Shown: piece by piece, positions 38,408-46,553 of the stretch
Numbering within the stretch: position 1 is the first letter of the stretch
Layout of the letters: every line of letters begins with the position of its first letter
Source: CAIQPS01 sp963721365
GTDB taxonomy: Bacteria; Actinomycetota; Thermoleophilia; RBG-16-64-13
Assembly (NCBI GenBank): GCA_963721365.1
Contig: CAVRJE010000027.1
Span: 1-64,000, forward strand
Length of the DNA: 64,000 nt
Reading direction: 5' to 3'
Notes under the pieces: model-generated
Seen by the model: the letters and a program-made list of their open reading frames with translations, nothing else
The model's database searches: none
Told to the model about the DNA's origin: nothing
Position numbers and translations under genes: made by a program

Positions 38408-38833
38408 ATGTTCGATCTTCCTCTGGAGTACGCCCTGATCGAGTTCGAGGACGCCAAGTTCTCGGGCAAGATCATTCCCGAGCTCCTCGACCTGGCCGCG
38501 CGCGGCATCGTGCGCTTCGTGGACATCGTCTTCATCGAGAAACAGGAGGACGGCAGCACGCGCACTCTCGAACTCAACGATCTCGACCCCGAGACCTACG
38601 AGATGTTCGTCCCCCTAGGCGAGCATGTCTCCAACCTCTTCACGAACGACGACCTGCAGATCGCGGCGAGCAAACTCCCTGATAAGTCGGCGGCGGTGCT
38701 CTTCCTATGGGAAAACCTGTGGGTCGCCGATCTCCGCAAGGCCATCGTTGATGCCGGTGGCAGGCTGGTGGAGCGCGTACAGATCGCTCCTGAGGTACTC
38801 GAGCAGTTCGAGCAGGAACTCGCCGCCGAATAG
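38408..38833 (+). CDS. DUF6325/DUF1269-like protein (copy 1)
   Basis: 141 residues: an alpha/beta fold of two similar halves (LEYALIEFEDAKFSGKIIPEL and SAAVLFLWENLWVADLRKAI) joined by an acidic middle. It resembles DUF6325-type proteins, which have no known activity, and has no membrane segment. The start follows aaaggag. It is one of a pair flanking the Gly/Pro repeat gene; the partner is at 39262-39805. Confidence 0.7.
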   Translation: MFDLPLEYALIEFEDAKFSGKIIPELLDLAARGIVRFVDIVFIEKQEDGSTRTLELNDLDPETYEMFVPLGEHVSNLFTNDDLQIAASKLPDKSAAVLFLWENLWVADLRKAIVDAGGRLVERVQIAPEVLEQFEQELAAE

Positions 38834-38889
38834 CGCGAGACTCCGAAGCTCACCGTCAGTCAAGTCATCTCTTCAGAGGAGGCAGCATC

Positions 38890-39133
38890 ATGGCACCCAG
38901 AATAGGACCGAATCCCCCGGGACCCGTCGGCGGAGTTGGCCGCGGACCGAATCCCCCCGGCCCCATCGGCGGAGTCGGCGGCGGAATCAATCCCCCCGGT
39001 CCCAGTCGGCGGCGTCGGCGGCGGAATCAATCCGCCCGGACCAGTCGGCGGAGTTGGCCGCGGGCCGAATCCCCCCGGACCGGTCGGTGGGGTTGGCGGC
39101 GGACGCCGCAACGGCGTTGGGCTGATGCGATAG
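38890..39133 (+). CDS. 80-aa protein made of five 13-residue Gly/Pro repeats, one frameshift
   Basis: After removing one excess C near 39003 the gene reads MAPRIG, then five units of the type PNPPGPVGGVGRG, then RRNGVGLMR and a stop at 39133. Units vary only at P/I (first residue), V/I and R/G. The DNA repeat is 39 bp. The length works out exactly to 80 codons, and the restored frame keeps the repeat phase through to the end, which is strong support that the protein is real. Ggaggcagc precedes the ATG. There is no signal peptide or known family. It may form a flexible polyproline or collagen-like linker, and its genomic position between the two DUF6325-like genes suggests a joint role. Confidence 0.7.
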
Positions 39134-39261
39134 CCGGCACGGCAACGTCGGTGTTGGTGAGTCGGATCGCTCGCTATCGCCGTGATTGATAGTGGCGAGT
39201 TTGCGGTACATGGTCAACGAGGCTTCAAGCGAACTGGTGTACACGGATACAGGAGGAACAC

Positions 39262-39805
39262 ATGGCTATCGGTCCCGTACAGCTGCTGGTGATCGGATTC
39301 GAATCCCCGGAATTCAGGGGTGAGGCCCTCGACGAGCTTGCCCGACTCCGGGAGAGCAACGCGGTCAGGATCATCGACGCGCTTACGCTCTACAAGGACC
39401 CCGAAGGCGTGATGAACGTGATGCGCCTGAGCAACCTGACCGAAGATGAGTCCATCGAGTTCGGCGCCAAAGTGGGCGCGCTCATCGGTCTCGGCGCGGC
39501 CGGCGAGGAAGGATTCGTCGCGCGGAGCCGAGCTGGGCGCCATGGCCGGCGAAGAGGGGATCGAGATCTTCTCCGACAACACGGCGGCGGACATCCTCGA
39601 GGATATCCCGAACGACTCCGCGGTGGCCCTCGTGCTCCTCGAGCATCACTGGGCGATCCCCCTCCGCGACGCGATCTGGCGTGCCGGCGGCTTCAATCTG
39701 GCGAGTTCCTTCATCAGGCCGCGCGACCTGGTCGCCATCGGCCTCGTCAGCGCCTTGGAGGCCGAGGAGTTGGCCGCGCTCGAGATGGGCGACGACGAAG
39801 ACTAA
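39262..39805 (+). CDS. DUF6325/DUF1269-like protein (copy 2), one frameshift
   Basis: About 180 residues. The first half (MAIGPVQLLVIGFESPEF, ALTLYKDPEGVMNVMRLSNL) is like copy 1. A central Gly/Ala-rich stretch (VGALIGLGAAGEEGF, GAELGAMAGEEG) resembles the inserted segment of DUF1269 proteins. A one-base shift near 39525 restores the second half (ALVLLEHHWAIPLRDAIWRAGGF), ending in an acidic tail. Ggaggaacac precedes the ATG. Function unknown. Confidence 0.72.
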
Positions 39806-39840
39806 GACTAGGCCCACATACGGCGGCATCCGATGATAGT

Positions 39841-39878
39841 CGCCCCGGCCGGTCTAGCGAATGAGGCCGGCCGGGGCG
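39841..39878. terminator. Bidirectional hairpin
   Basis: A 12-bp perfect stem (arm cgccccggccgg) with a 14-nt loop is followed on the plus strand by cttcttcttcc. It separates the convergent DUF6325-like and MFS exporter genes. Confidence 0.75.
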
Positions 39879-39928
39879 CTTCTTCTTCCGCCGACTGTAG
39901 AACGGCCGGGTCGTCGTTCCTAAGACAA

Positions 39929-41563
39929 TCAGGCGGGTGCCGATGAACCTGGTTGCTGTTCCGGGATCCGCCCGGTGAAGAAGAGGGCGATGACTCCCAT
40001 GATCGCCAGGATCGCGAGAGCCGTGCGCAGGCCGTCGATCTGCGAGGCCTCGTTTTGCGCAACGACCTCGGCCGTCAATTCGGGCGAAGCCCCGGCTGCG
40101 ACCATCCCAGCTTCGAGGTCCGCCTGCGATATGAAGGGTATGCCCGCGGACAAGTTCACGCTGGCCTGGGTCTTCACCTCCTCGGGGACGTTTGGATTCG
40201 CTTGTATCCCGGTGAGAAAAGAGGCCGTCAGCGCGGCGATGAGCACCGAGCCTGCAAGCGCAGTCCCTATGGAGGAGCCGAGCTGGCTGGCGGTGTTCTG
40301 CAAACCGCCCACGTCGGAGCTTTGTTCGGTGGGCACCGCCGAGACCGTCACGCTGCCGAGCTGCGAGGCAAGCGCCCCCATGCCGAAGCCTATGACGAGC
40401 ATGGGGATGAAGACGATCGAGGAATCGGCCCCCACCTCCAGGCTGGCTATCAGTGCCACGATGCCGACGATCAGGGCCAGCAACCCGACGCGGACCACGC
40501 GGCGCGGCGAGACCCGGGGAAGCAGGCGCGGGATACCGGTCGCAGCCAGGAGCATGGCGACGGAAAGTGGCAGGAGCCGCAGGCCGGTGTCGATGGGCGA
40601 CATGCCCAATACGACCGACAGGAACAGCGGCACAAGGAAGAAGACTCCGGCCATGACCAGGAACTGGAACAAGAAGGCGATGAGTCCCCCCGTGAGTTGT
40701 GGGATGCGCAGCAGCGCCGGCGCGATGAGCGGTTCCTTGCCGGCGCGTTCGAGCCGGTGCTGCCAGCGCAGGAACACCCACATGAGGAAGAGGCCGCCGA
40801 TGATGAACCAGAACGTGAGCGAGAGGCCGAACAGGGACGGGGCCTCGGGTTTGGGCGTGATCCAGCCCCACGTGGACGACTTGAGAATTCCCAGGACGAA
40901 AAGGGCCAGCCCGGCCGGCAGTATCACGGCGCCGACCACGTCAATGCGAGGCCGCTGCTCCACAGGCGAGTCGGCCGCGCGGCGTGCCAAGACGAGGATG
41001 ATGAGGACGATGACCACTTCACCAGCGAAGACGTAGCGCCAGGAGAAGTAAGTAGTGAAGAATCCGCCGATCACCGGGCCAACGGCGATGGCGATAGCCC
41101 CGGCAGCGGCTACGAGGCCGTATGCGCGAGGACGGCCTTCGGGCGCGAAGTTGCCGGCCACGAGCGCGACAATGGCGGGCATGATCAGTACGGCCCCGAA
41201 GCCTTCAAGAAACGACCAGCCGATGATGAGCACCGTGAGGTTGGGCGCCAGTGCGGTCGTCAGCGATCCGCAGCCGTAGATGATGCAGCCCAGCGAGAAG
41301 GCCCGCCTGCGCCCGATGATGCTTCCGACCTTGCCGCCGAGGACCATGAGGCTGGCCATCACGAGCGTGTAGAGGGTGATGGCCGTCTGCACGCCGGTGA
41401 TGGTCGTGCCCAGGTCTTCGGCTACGGTAGCGATCGACACGTTCATGACCGAGGTGTCGAGGGCCATGAGGAACTGCCCGGCGGCCAGCGTGAAGAGGAT
41501 GAGGCCTGCACCGGCGGCTGCAGCGCTCGTGCCGGTCTTGCCGGTTCCTGTCTTCTTGGCCAT
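39929..41563 (-). CDS. MFS transporter, DHA2 (14-helix) drug exporter family
   Basis: 544 residues with 14 predicted helices. Motifs are typical of DHA2 (EmrB/QacA) exporters: FLMALDTSVMNVSIATVA in helix 1, LGGKVGSIIGRRRAF in the first cytoplasmic loop (motif A), and GPVIGGFFTTYFSWRYVF (motif C, antiporter). It exports hydrophobic compounds by proton exchange. The gene is followed by a TetR gene only 51 bp upstream on the same strand, the usual arrangement of a regulated efflux system, so TetR 2 may control this pump as well as the divergent cassette. The long soluble loop between helices 13 and 14 is normal. Confidence 0.9.
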   Translation of the reverse strand: MAKKTGTGKTGTSAAAAGAGLILFTLAAGQFLMALDTSVMNVSIATVAEDLGTTITGVQTAITLYTLVMASLMVLGGKVGSIIGRRRAFSLGCIIYGCGSLTTALAPNLTVLIIGWSFLEGFGAVLIMPAIVALVAGNFAPEGRPRAYGLVAAAGAIAIAVGPVIGGFFTTYFSWRYVFAGEVVIVLIILVLARRAADSPVEQRPRIDVVGAVILPAGLALFVLGILKSSTWGWITPKPEAPSLFGLSLTFWFIIGGLFLMWVFLRWQHRLERAGKEPLIAPALLRIPQLTGGLIAFLFQFLVMAGVFFLVPLFLSVVLGMSPIDTGLRLLPLSVAMLLAATGIPRLLPRVSPRRVVRVGLLALIVGIVALIASLEVGADSSIVFIPMLVIGFGMGALASQLGSVTVSAVPTEQSSDVGGLQNTASQLGSSIGTALAGSVLIAALTASFLTGIQANPNVPEEVKTQASVNLSAGIPFISQADLEAGMVAAGASPELTAEVVAQNEASQIDGLRTALAILAIMGVIALFFTGRIPEQQPGSSAPA

Positions 41564-41614
41564 CAGAGCCCTCCTTCTGTCGCGCCGCAGGTTTCGGCGT
41601 CCAGATTACCAGCC

Positions 41615-42202
41615 CTACGGCCCGGTAGGATCGCGGCGGACGCCATCCCAGATGATGGTGTCGACCTCCAGCAACGCCTCTCGGGCGGTGAGGCCCGATC
41701 TGGCAAGCAGGTCTTCGTCGCGGATCGCCTGGGCGATGTATCTGAGCATGCCGACCAGGAAAGTGGGGTTGACGGGGCGGACCTCGCCCGTGTCCGCCGC
41801 CTCTTGAAGCAGAACAGAGAACCGGTCGATGAACTCATCGGATATCTTTCGCCACGTCTCCCGAGTCGCGGCGAAACGATCGACGTCACGCCGGAATGCC
41901 GGCGATAGCTCCCGCACTCTCTCGGCTCCCGCGCGGTAGTAGGTCCGAGCCCGCGTGGAGGGATCGGAGCACTCCAGCGAACGAGCCTCTGCCTCGAGGA
42001 GCGTTTGCCGGCCCCACCGTTCGAGGGCGACACATATGAGATCGAACTTGGTCGGCGCAAGCTTGTAGAGGGTGGCGACAGAACAATGAAGTTCGCGCGC
42101 GAAATCGGCTACCTTGAATTCAGCGAAACCCTCCGCGGCGGCGAGTCGCAAGACGCCGTCGAGCAACTCTTCTGCACGGCCGTTTGCGAGGCGCTTGCGC
42201 AC
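41615..42202 (-). CDS. TetR-family regulator 2
   Basis: 195 residues and intact. The helix-turn-helix is GFAEFKVADFARELHCS followed by VATLYKLAPTKFDLI. The ligand domain contains YYRAGAERVRELSPAFRRD, FIDRFSVLLQEAADTGEV and IAQAIRDEDLLARSGLTA. The matching blocks in TetR 1 (31632-32253) are nearly collinear. It is divergent from the DszB-like gene and upstream of the DHA2 exporter, so it probably represses both. The operator could not be identified by eye. Confidence 0.88.
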   Translation of the reverse strand: MRKRLANGRAEELLDGVLRLAAAEGFAEFKVADFARELHCSVATLYKLAPTKFDLICVALERWGRQTLLEAEARSLECSDPSTRARTYYRAGAERVRELSPAFRRDVDRFAATRETWRKISDEFIDRFSVLLQEAADTGEVRPVNPTFLVGMLRYIAQAIRDEDLLARSGLTAREALLEVDTIIWDGVRRDPTGP

Positions 42203-42269
42203 GGGTACCCTCCAGTCGGCGATAGGACGGGCCTGTCTCGACCTTTCTCGAGATAAAGCCTTGAGCCGA

Positions 42270-42298
42270 TTGTACGTCCCAGATATCAGTATTAGAAT
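42270..42298 (+). promoter_or_regulatory. Possible promoter of the DszB-like cassette
   Basis: A -10-like TAGAAT (42293-42298) lies 17 bp after a weak -35-like TTGTAC (42270-42275), in an AT-rich patch. Just downstream of the -10 it shares AATAGG and TCAC with the same position of the glycyl radical enzyme promoter, but with different spacing. Confidence 0.35.
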
Positions 42299-42375
42299 AG
42301 GTCACAGCGTACTGTTTAGAAAACATCTCCTGTTCCGGGATTCTGCGCGGAGACCTCACGAGAAAGGACCTGATT

Positions 42376-43539
42376 ATGGCTGAAACAGAGCGGGTGAGCA
42401 CCACGGTGCCATTGAACTGGAAAGAGGTGTGGTTCACGAACTGCCCCATGATATCGGCCAACAATGTCGACCAGGAGCTGGGCTGGTGCCGTGAAGAGTT
42501 CAAGAAGATCGGCGTCGAGTACGCCTACTTCCGCCACGCGCCCGAGAACAACTGGTACCCGCACTACATCCACAATCTCGACAACCTGATCCGTTTCGGT
42601 GGTCTGTATCCCCCGATCGCGGTCCACGCCGACCTCCGCCGCACCGTGCTGCTGGGGGCGACGTGGGTCTACGAGGGTGGGGTGATGCAGGTGCGCGCCC
42701 GCGACAAGATCTTCCGGATGAAGGACCTGAAAGGCAAGAAGATCGGCATCACCAAGAGCCTCAACACCATCAAGAACGACTGGTGGCGCATCCAGGAACA
42801 CATGGGCATCGAAAATATCCTGATGCTGAACGACATGACCATGGATGATATCGAGCTCGTCGAGTTCCCCTACGCGGACGACTGGTACGACAAGCCCGAG
42901 ATGCTCTCGCCGATTAACAACCCGTCCGAGTTATGGATGAAGCGTGACCACAAGCACGACTATGCCTTCCGGCCATTGGAGAAGGCACTGCTTGCGGGTA
43001 CCGTCGATGCCATCTACAACCAGATGGGTCAATTAGGACAGCTCTCGGAGGCCACGGGCGAAATCAAGGCCATCTTCGACCTGTCCAAGCTCCCGGACTG
43101 GACGATTCAGGTTGCCAACACCCCCGCTGTCATCACCTGCACCGACGTGATGGCCAAGGAGCATCCCGAGCTGGTCATCGCCTACATGAAGGCCATGATC
43201 AAGGTCGGCCGTTGGGCTAACGAGAACAAGCACGCGGCGGGCGCGATCCTCAACCGCCAGACGTTCTACCTGGATGCCGAGCACACCTATGAGGGCATCA
43301 AGCACGTCGACATGGTGCCGAGCCTGAGCGCGCAGAACCTGCAATGCATCAAGATCGGCAAGGACTTCATGGTCAGCCACGGCTACATCAAGAATGACTT
43401 CGATGTGGACGCGTGGGCGGCGCCGGAATTCCTGGAGCAGGCGGCGGTGGAAGTGCTCAAGGAAGAATGGCAGCGCCGGAGCTGGAGCAAGCTTCCGCAG
43501 GGAGGCGGGCTCGAGGTGGAGGGTACGCGGCTCGGGTAG
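42376..43539 (+). CDS. DszB-like desulfinase / substrate-binding-protein-fold enzyme
   Basis: 387 residues without a signal peptide, so cytoplasmic despite the periplasmic-binding-protein fold. Compared from memory with 2'-hydroxybiphenyl-2-sulfinate desulfinase (DszB), it keeps the nucleophile Cys (Cys23, in FTNCP), a His exactly ten residues before the RFGG Arg (His63 and Arg73; DszB His60 and Arg70), the block LIRFGGLYPP, KGKKIGITKS, and the C-terminal DAWAAPEFLEQA. DszB releases sulfite from aryl sulfinates. The substrate here is unknown. An NMT1/SsuA-like binding protein is the alternative, but the missing signal and conserved triad favour an enzyme. A rhodanese and a BASS transporter follow in the same direction. 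Confidence 0.78.
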   Translation: MAETERVSTTVPLNWKEVWFTNCPMISANNVDQELGWCREEFKKIGVEYAYFRHAPENNWYPHYIHNLDNLIRFGGLYPPIAVHADLRRTVLLGATWVYEGGVMQVRARDKIFRMKDLKGKKIGITKSLNTIKNDWWRIQEHMGIENILMLNDMTMDDIELVEFPYADDWYDKPEMLSPINNPSELWMKRDHKHDYAFRPLEKALLAGTVDAIYNQMGQLGQLSEATGEIKAIFDLSKLPDWTIQVANTPAVITCTDVMAKEHPELVIAYMKAMIKVGRWANENKHAAGAILNRQTFYLDAEHTYEGIKHVDMVPSLSAQNLQCIKIGKDFMVSHGYIKNDFDVDAWAAPEFLEQAAVEVLKEEWQRRSWSKLPQGGGLEVEGTRLG

Positions 43540-43652
43540 CCGGAGAGGCCTCACCAAAGTCAGCGCGAGCGGTGGCCGTCGTTCACCTTCTGCCTGCGAA
43601 TGGGACGACAGCCCACCCGCTATCTCGACCCCCCGCATAAGGAGATAAGTTC

Positions 43653-44165
43653 ATGACGAGTCACCAGGTCCCCGAGAAGAAGCAGACAGTTCTGGGCCTG
43701 TATGTGTCGGCGCAAGAGGCCTACGAGATGTGGGAGGTGGACCCCGAGGGAGTCAAAGTCCTCGATGTTCGCATACCCGAAGAGTACCTTTTCGTCGGCC
43801 ATCCGGAGATGGCGAGGAACATTCCCCTCCTCTTCGTGAAATACGAGTGGGACGCCCAGAAGAACCAGCCGGCCGTTCGGCCGAACCCCGACTTTGCCTC
43901 CGCTGTGAAGAAGGCATTCTCGCCCGCGGCCACGCTCCTGGTGATGTGCCGCTCCGGGGGCCGCAGCGCGCTGGCGGTCAACGGCCTGGCCAAAGCGGGC
44001 TTCACGAAGGCCTACAACATCATCGACGGCTTCGAAGGAGACAAGGTCGACGATCCGGGCAGTGCCTACCACGGCAAGCGGATGAGGAACGGCTGGAAGA
44101 ACTCCGGGTCGCCGTGGACTTACGATGTCGATCCGGAGCTGTTGTGGCTCGTTGAGGACAACTAG
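43653..44165 (+). CDS. Rhodanese-domain sulfurtransferase
   Basis: 170 residues, single domain. The start of the fold is LYVSAQEAYEMWEVDPEGVKVLDVRIPEEY. The active-site loop is VMCRSGGRSALAVNGLAKAG, with the catalytic Cys in CRSGGRS (six-residue loop, sulfur-type rhodanese). It transfers sulfane sulfur to sulfite, cyanide or a protein acceptor in the cytoplasm. Its place after a sulfite-releasing type of enzyme suggests sulfite-to-thiosulfate conversion or sulfur relay. There is a strong aaggagat site before the ATG. Confidence 0.85.
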   Translation: MTSHQVPEKKQTVLGLYVSAQEAYEMWEVDPEGVKVLDVRIPEEYLFVGHPEMARNIPLLFVKYEWDAQKNQPAVRPNPDFASAVKKAFSPAATLLVMCRSGGRSALAVNGLAKAGFTKAYNIIDGFEGDKVDDPGSAYHGKRMRNGWKNSGSPWTYDVDPELLWLVEDN

Positions 44166-44192
44166 ACCGCGCTGGATAACGAGGGGATTGCC

Positions 44193-45106
44193 ATGACGAT
44201 CGAATCGTTCTTCTCTGCCGTTGCTGCGCTGTCCGGGCTGTTGTTCGTCGTCGCCAGCATGCTGGGAACCGGACTGAGCCTGAGCGTGAAACAGATCATT
44301 CAGCCGCTGAAGAACGTCCCCCTGGTGATCCTCGCGCTTGTGGCGAACTTCGTACTGGTGCCGCTGCTCGCCTGGGGGATCACCAGCCTGCTCACTCTCG
44401 ACGAGCCTCTCAAGATTGGACTGATCGTGCTGTCGACCGTGGCCGGAGCACCCTTCTTGGTAAAAGAGATACAGGCCGCCAAAGGGGACCTGGCCCTGGG
44501 TGTCGGCCTGATGTTCTTGATGATGATCGTGACCATCTGCCTACGTGCCCCTCGTTCTGCCGCGGCTTCTTTCCGGCGTGCGAGGTCGATGCCTGGGCTA
44601 TCGCGAAGTCGCTGATCGTGACCATGCTCGTTCCCATCGTGCTGGGCCTGCTCTGGAAATCGCATTCGGGGGAAAGCGCCAAGAACTGGGCGCCGGTCAT
44701 GAACAAGATCTCCGGTATCTCGCTGATCCTCCTGCTGGTGACCGGACTGGGCTTGAACATCTCGAACATCATCAGCTTGATCGGCTCGCGCGGCTTCCTG
44801 GCGGTGATCCTCTTCGTCGTCGGGTCGCTCGTTATCGGGTTCGTGCTGGGCGGCCGCAAGCCGGCTACCCGCAGCGTCTTGGGTCTCGGTACGGCGCAGC
44901 GCAACGTGGCGGCCGCTATCCTCGTCACCAGTCTGAATTTCTCCGGGACCATGACGCTTCCATTCGTGCTGGTGGCCGCCATCCTCTTGCCGGTGATCCT
45001 GATTCCGGTAGCGCGCATGCTCGGCAGACGTGGCAACGCGGCGGCGCCGCCAGCGGAAGAACCGCCGGCGGTAGAACCGGCGACGAGCTCGGTTCCGGCC
45101 CCTTAG
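44193..45106 (+). CDS. Bile acid:sodium symporter (BASS) family transporter, frameshifted
   Basis: About 304 residues over three frames. The first 115 (MTIESFFSAVAALSGLLFVVASMLGTGLSLSV) contain four helices with the SBF-type GLIVLSTVAGAPFLVKEIQAA block. Shifts near 44545 and 44600 lead to IVTMLVPIVLGLLWKSHSG and the second half with LGTAQRNVAAAILVTSLNF, the family's sodium-site motif. These carriers take up organic anions with Na+; sulfo- or sulfino-compounds are plausible given the gene neighbours. The Pro/Glu-rich tail is not conserved in the family. Confidence 0.78.
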
Positions 45107-45124
45107 GAATTCGGTGGTCGGGGG

Positions 45125-45586
45125 TCAGTCCGCGCGGGTGCCGGCACCCAGCATCCGCGCAAGGACCTCTCGGAATCGTTCGCGGTCTTCCGGCTGGAAG
45201 GGGCTGGGCCCCGTCGTGCGTCCCCCCGCGCGGCGATGCCTCTGCTCGGCGTGACGGATCGCGAGCTCCGCATCGATGGTTGCCGCCAGGTACTCGCGAC
45301 CCCGAGGGCTGACCACGCGGCATCCGCGGCTGAGCGCCATGGCCGCCAGCCCGGTGTCCCCTGTCACCACGATATCTCCCGGTGAGAGGCGGGGAACCAT
45401 GGCGAAGTCGGCGGAGTCCCGGCCGGACGCGACCTGCAGGATCTCGACGCCCGCTCGACCGGCATACTGGGCAAGATTCTGGGAGTGATTCGCGACCAGC
45501 ACTACCGGCACCGAGCGCGACCGGGCCAGGGCTATCGCGTCGCGGGTAACCGGACAGGCATCGGCGTCGACAAAGACGGTGGTCAT
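45125..45586 (-). CDS. YaiI/UPF0178 (DUF188) family protein
   Basis: 153 residues. The family signature is FVDADACPVTRDAI at residues 5-18, then NHSQNLAQYAG, ADFAMVPRLSPGDIVVTGDTGLAAMALSRG and AELAIRHAEQRHRRAGGRTTGPSPF. It has a PIN-like nuclease fold with conserved Asp residues; a function has not been established. It converges with the BASS transporter gene with only 18 bp between stops. Confidence 0.88.
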   Translation of the reverse strand: MTTVFVDADACPVTRDAIALARSRSVPVVLVANHSQNLAQYAGRAGVEILQVASGRDSADFAMVPRLSPGDIVVTGDTGLAAMALSRGCRVVSPRGREYLAATIDAELAIRHAEQRHRRAGGRTTGPSPFQPEDRERFREVLARMLGAGTRAD

Positions 45587-45620
45587 GCCCGCCTAGCGTC
45601 GTTGCGCGCTCGGGGCCCCA

Positions 45621-45794
45621 CTACCCCTGGCGATGAGGCGAATGGGACGAATACTGAGCCATATCCGCCTCGTGCCGCGCATCCTTTTCGGTGGGGCAGA
45701 ACCCCTGCTGCAGGCGGCCCTTGACCCACACCCGCCAGACCCACAGCGGTCGCTCCGCTGTCGATGTCGATGCTTCGGATACTTGGACCTTCAT
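45621..45794 (-). CDS. 57-aa small protein, unrecognised
   Basis: The minus strand encodes MKVQVSEASTSTAERPLWV, then WRVWVKGRLQQGFCPTEKDAR and HEADMAQYSSHSPHRQG. A gagagga element sits about 11 nt upstream of the ATG. The sequence has normal amino-acid composition with Trp and aromatic residues typical of small folded domains, unlike the overlapping longer frame. It lies 35 bp upstream of DUF188 on the same strand. No family was recognised. Confidence 0.5.
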   Translation of the reverse strand: MKVQVSEASTSTAERPLWVWRVWVKGRLQQGFCPTEKDARHEADMAQYSSHSPHRQG

Positions 45795-46103
45795 GGTCTG
45801 GATGTCCTCTCGCTCGTCGGTTCTGTCTGGGGAGGAAGAGGACGGGGAAGCCGGCGGCAGTTGCTCTTGCTTCGGCGCATCTCAAAGTAGCGGCGCCCGT
45901 TCTGGCCCTTCTGACAGCAGAGTGACTCTCTACTGTTACCTACTATACGCCTCGGCGGGCCGGGACGCCTATTTGCAGTCTCCCGGGGCGATTTTGGGCG
46001 CACCCATCACGGCTTCCACTGGGAACTTTTGCGCTTGTCGCCTAAAGTGAAGCTACACGAGCCCACGCCACGAGCGCAGGGACCGAAGAACGAGGAGAAT
46101 GCT
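45795..46103. other. Divergent intergenic region without a gene
   Basis: About 309 bp between the 57-aa gene (minus) and the PASTA gene (plus). It is lower in GC than its flanks towards 45900-46060. No reading frame with a ribosome-binding site, no tRNA and no clear hairpin was found. It presumably holds both promoters. Confidence 0.5.
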
Positions 46104-46553
46104 ATGGGCGATTCTGAGAACACGAGCGGGCTTGAAGCCGGCCGGCCTGCGGCCGTTCCTCCGGCGCCCGCACTCCCGGAGGCCACGACTCCTTGCCCGC
46201 CTGCGACGAATCGGTCCCGGCGATGGTTGTGGATCGTCCTGGGGATCGCCGCCGCACTGGTCATTGCGGCGGTAGTCCTGATCGGTTTTCGGTTCGGCGA
46301 CGGCGCCGAAGTCCCAGACCTGGCCGGCCTTTCGGTCGCCGAAGCTACCTCCGCGCTCGAAGATGTCGGCCTCGTGCTCGGCAGGGCGGTCTATACCGCC
46401 GGGCTACCGACCGGGGCCGACGAGGGAGACATCGTCGGCCAGTTGCCGGCGGCGGGTGCGCGGGCTGAAAAGGGGACCAAGGTCGACGTCATCGTGGCGA
46501 GAGGGGAGCAGGTCGCCACCGTTCCGAACGTCGTCGGCAGTACGCAGGACTAG
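46104..46553 (+). CDS. Membrane-anchored PASTA-domain protein, short
   Basis: 149 residues. A Pro/Ala-rich cytoplasmic stretch leads to one helix (WLWIVLGIAAALVIAAVVLIGF, residues about 42-63). One full PASTA domain follows outside (VPDLAGLSVAEATSALEDVGL), and a second starts with VATVPNVVGSTQ but stops after a further Asp. PASTA domains bind peptidoglycan stem peptides or muropeptides. No kinase domain is present. The stop codon overlaps the stop of the convergent DUF169 gene, so the second repeat is truncated exactly at the junction. The ATG has gaggag upstream. Confidence 0.78.
   Translation: MGDSENTSGLEAGRPAAVPPAPALPEATTPCPPATNRSRRWLWIVLGIAAALVIAAVVLIGFRFGDGAEVPDLAGLSVAEATSALEDVGLVLGRAVYTAGLPTGADEGDIVGQLPAAGARAEKGTKVDVIVARGEQVATVPNVVGSTQD

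Noticed and set aside
38890..39130. CRISPR array or VNTR without coding function
   Set aside because: The 39-bp units are contiguous without spacers and keep codon phase through a full open frame, so a repeat protein is the better reading.
39953..41908. Plus-strand open frame of about 650 codons opposite the MFS exporter
   Set aside because: Composition is dominated by Arg, Asp, Glu and His repeats from reverse-reading membrane helices; it also runs across the intergenic gap and the TetR gene.
32254..42375. A shared operator for the two TetR proteins built on AATAGG...TCAC
   Set aside because: The two elements have different spacing and no convincing inverted repeat in common. Only a weak similarity remains, so no site is annotated.
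45583..45885. 100-codon minus-strand frame overlapping the DUF188 start
   Set aside because: Overlaps the better-supported 57-aa frame, and its composition is non-protein-like (Gly, Arg, Ala, Pro).
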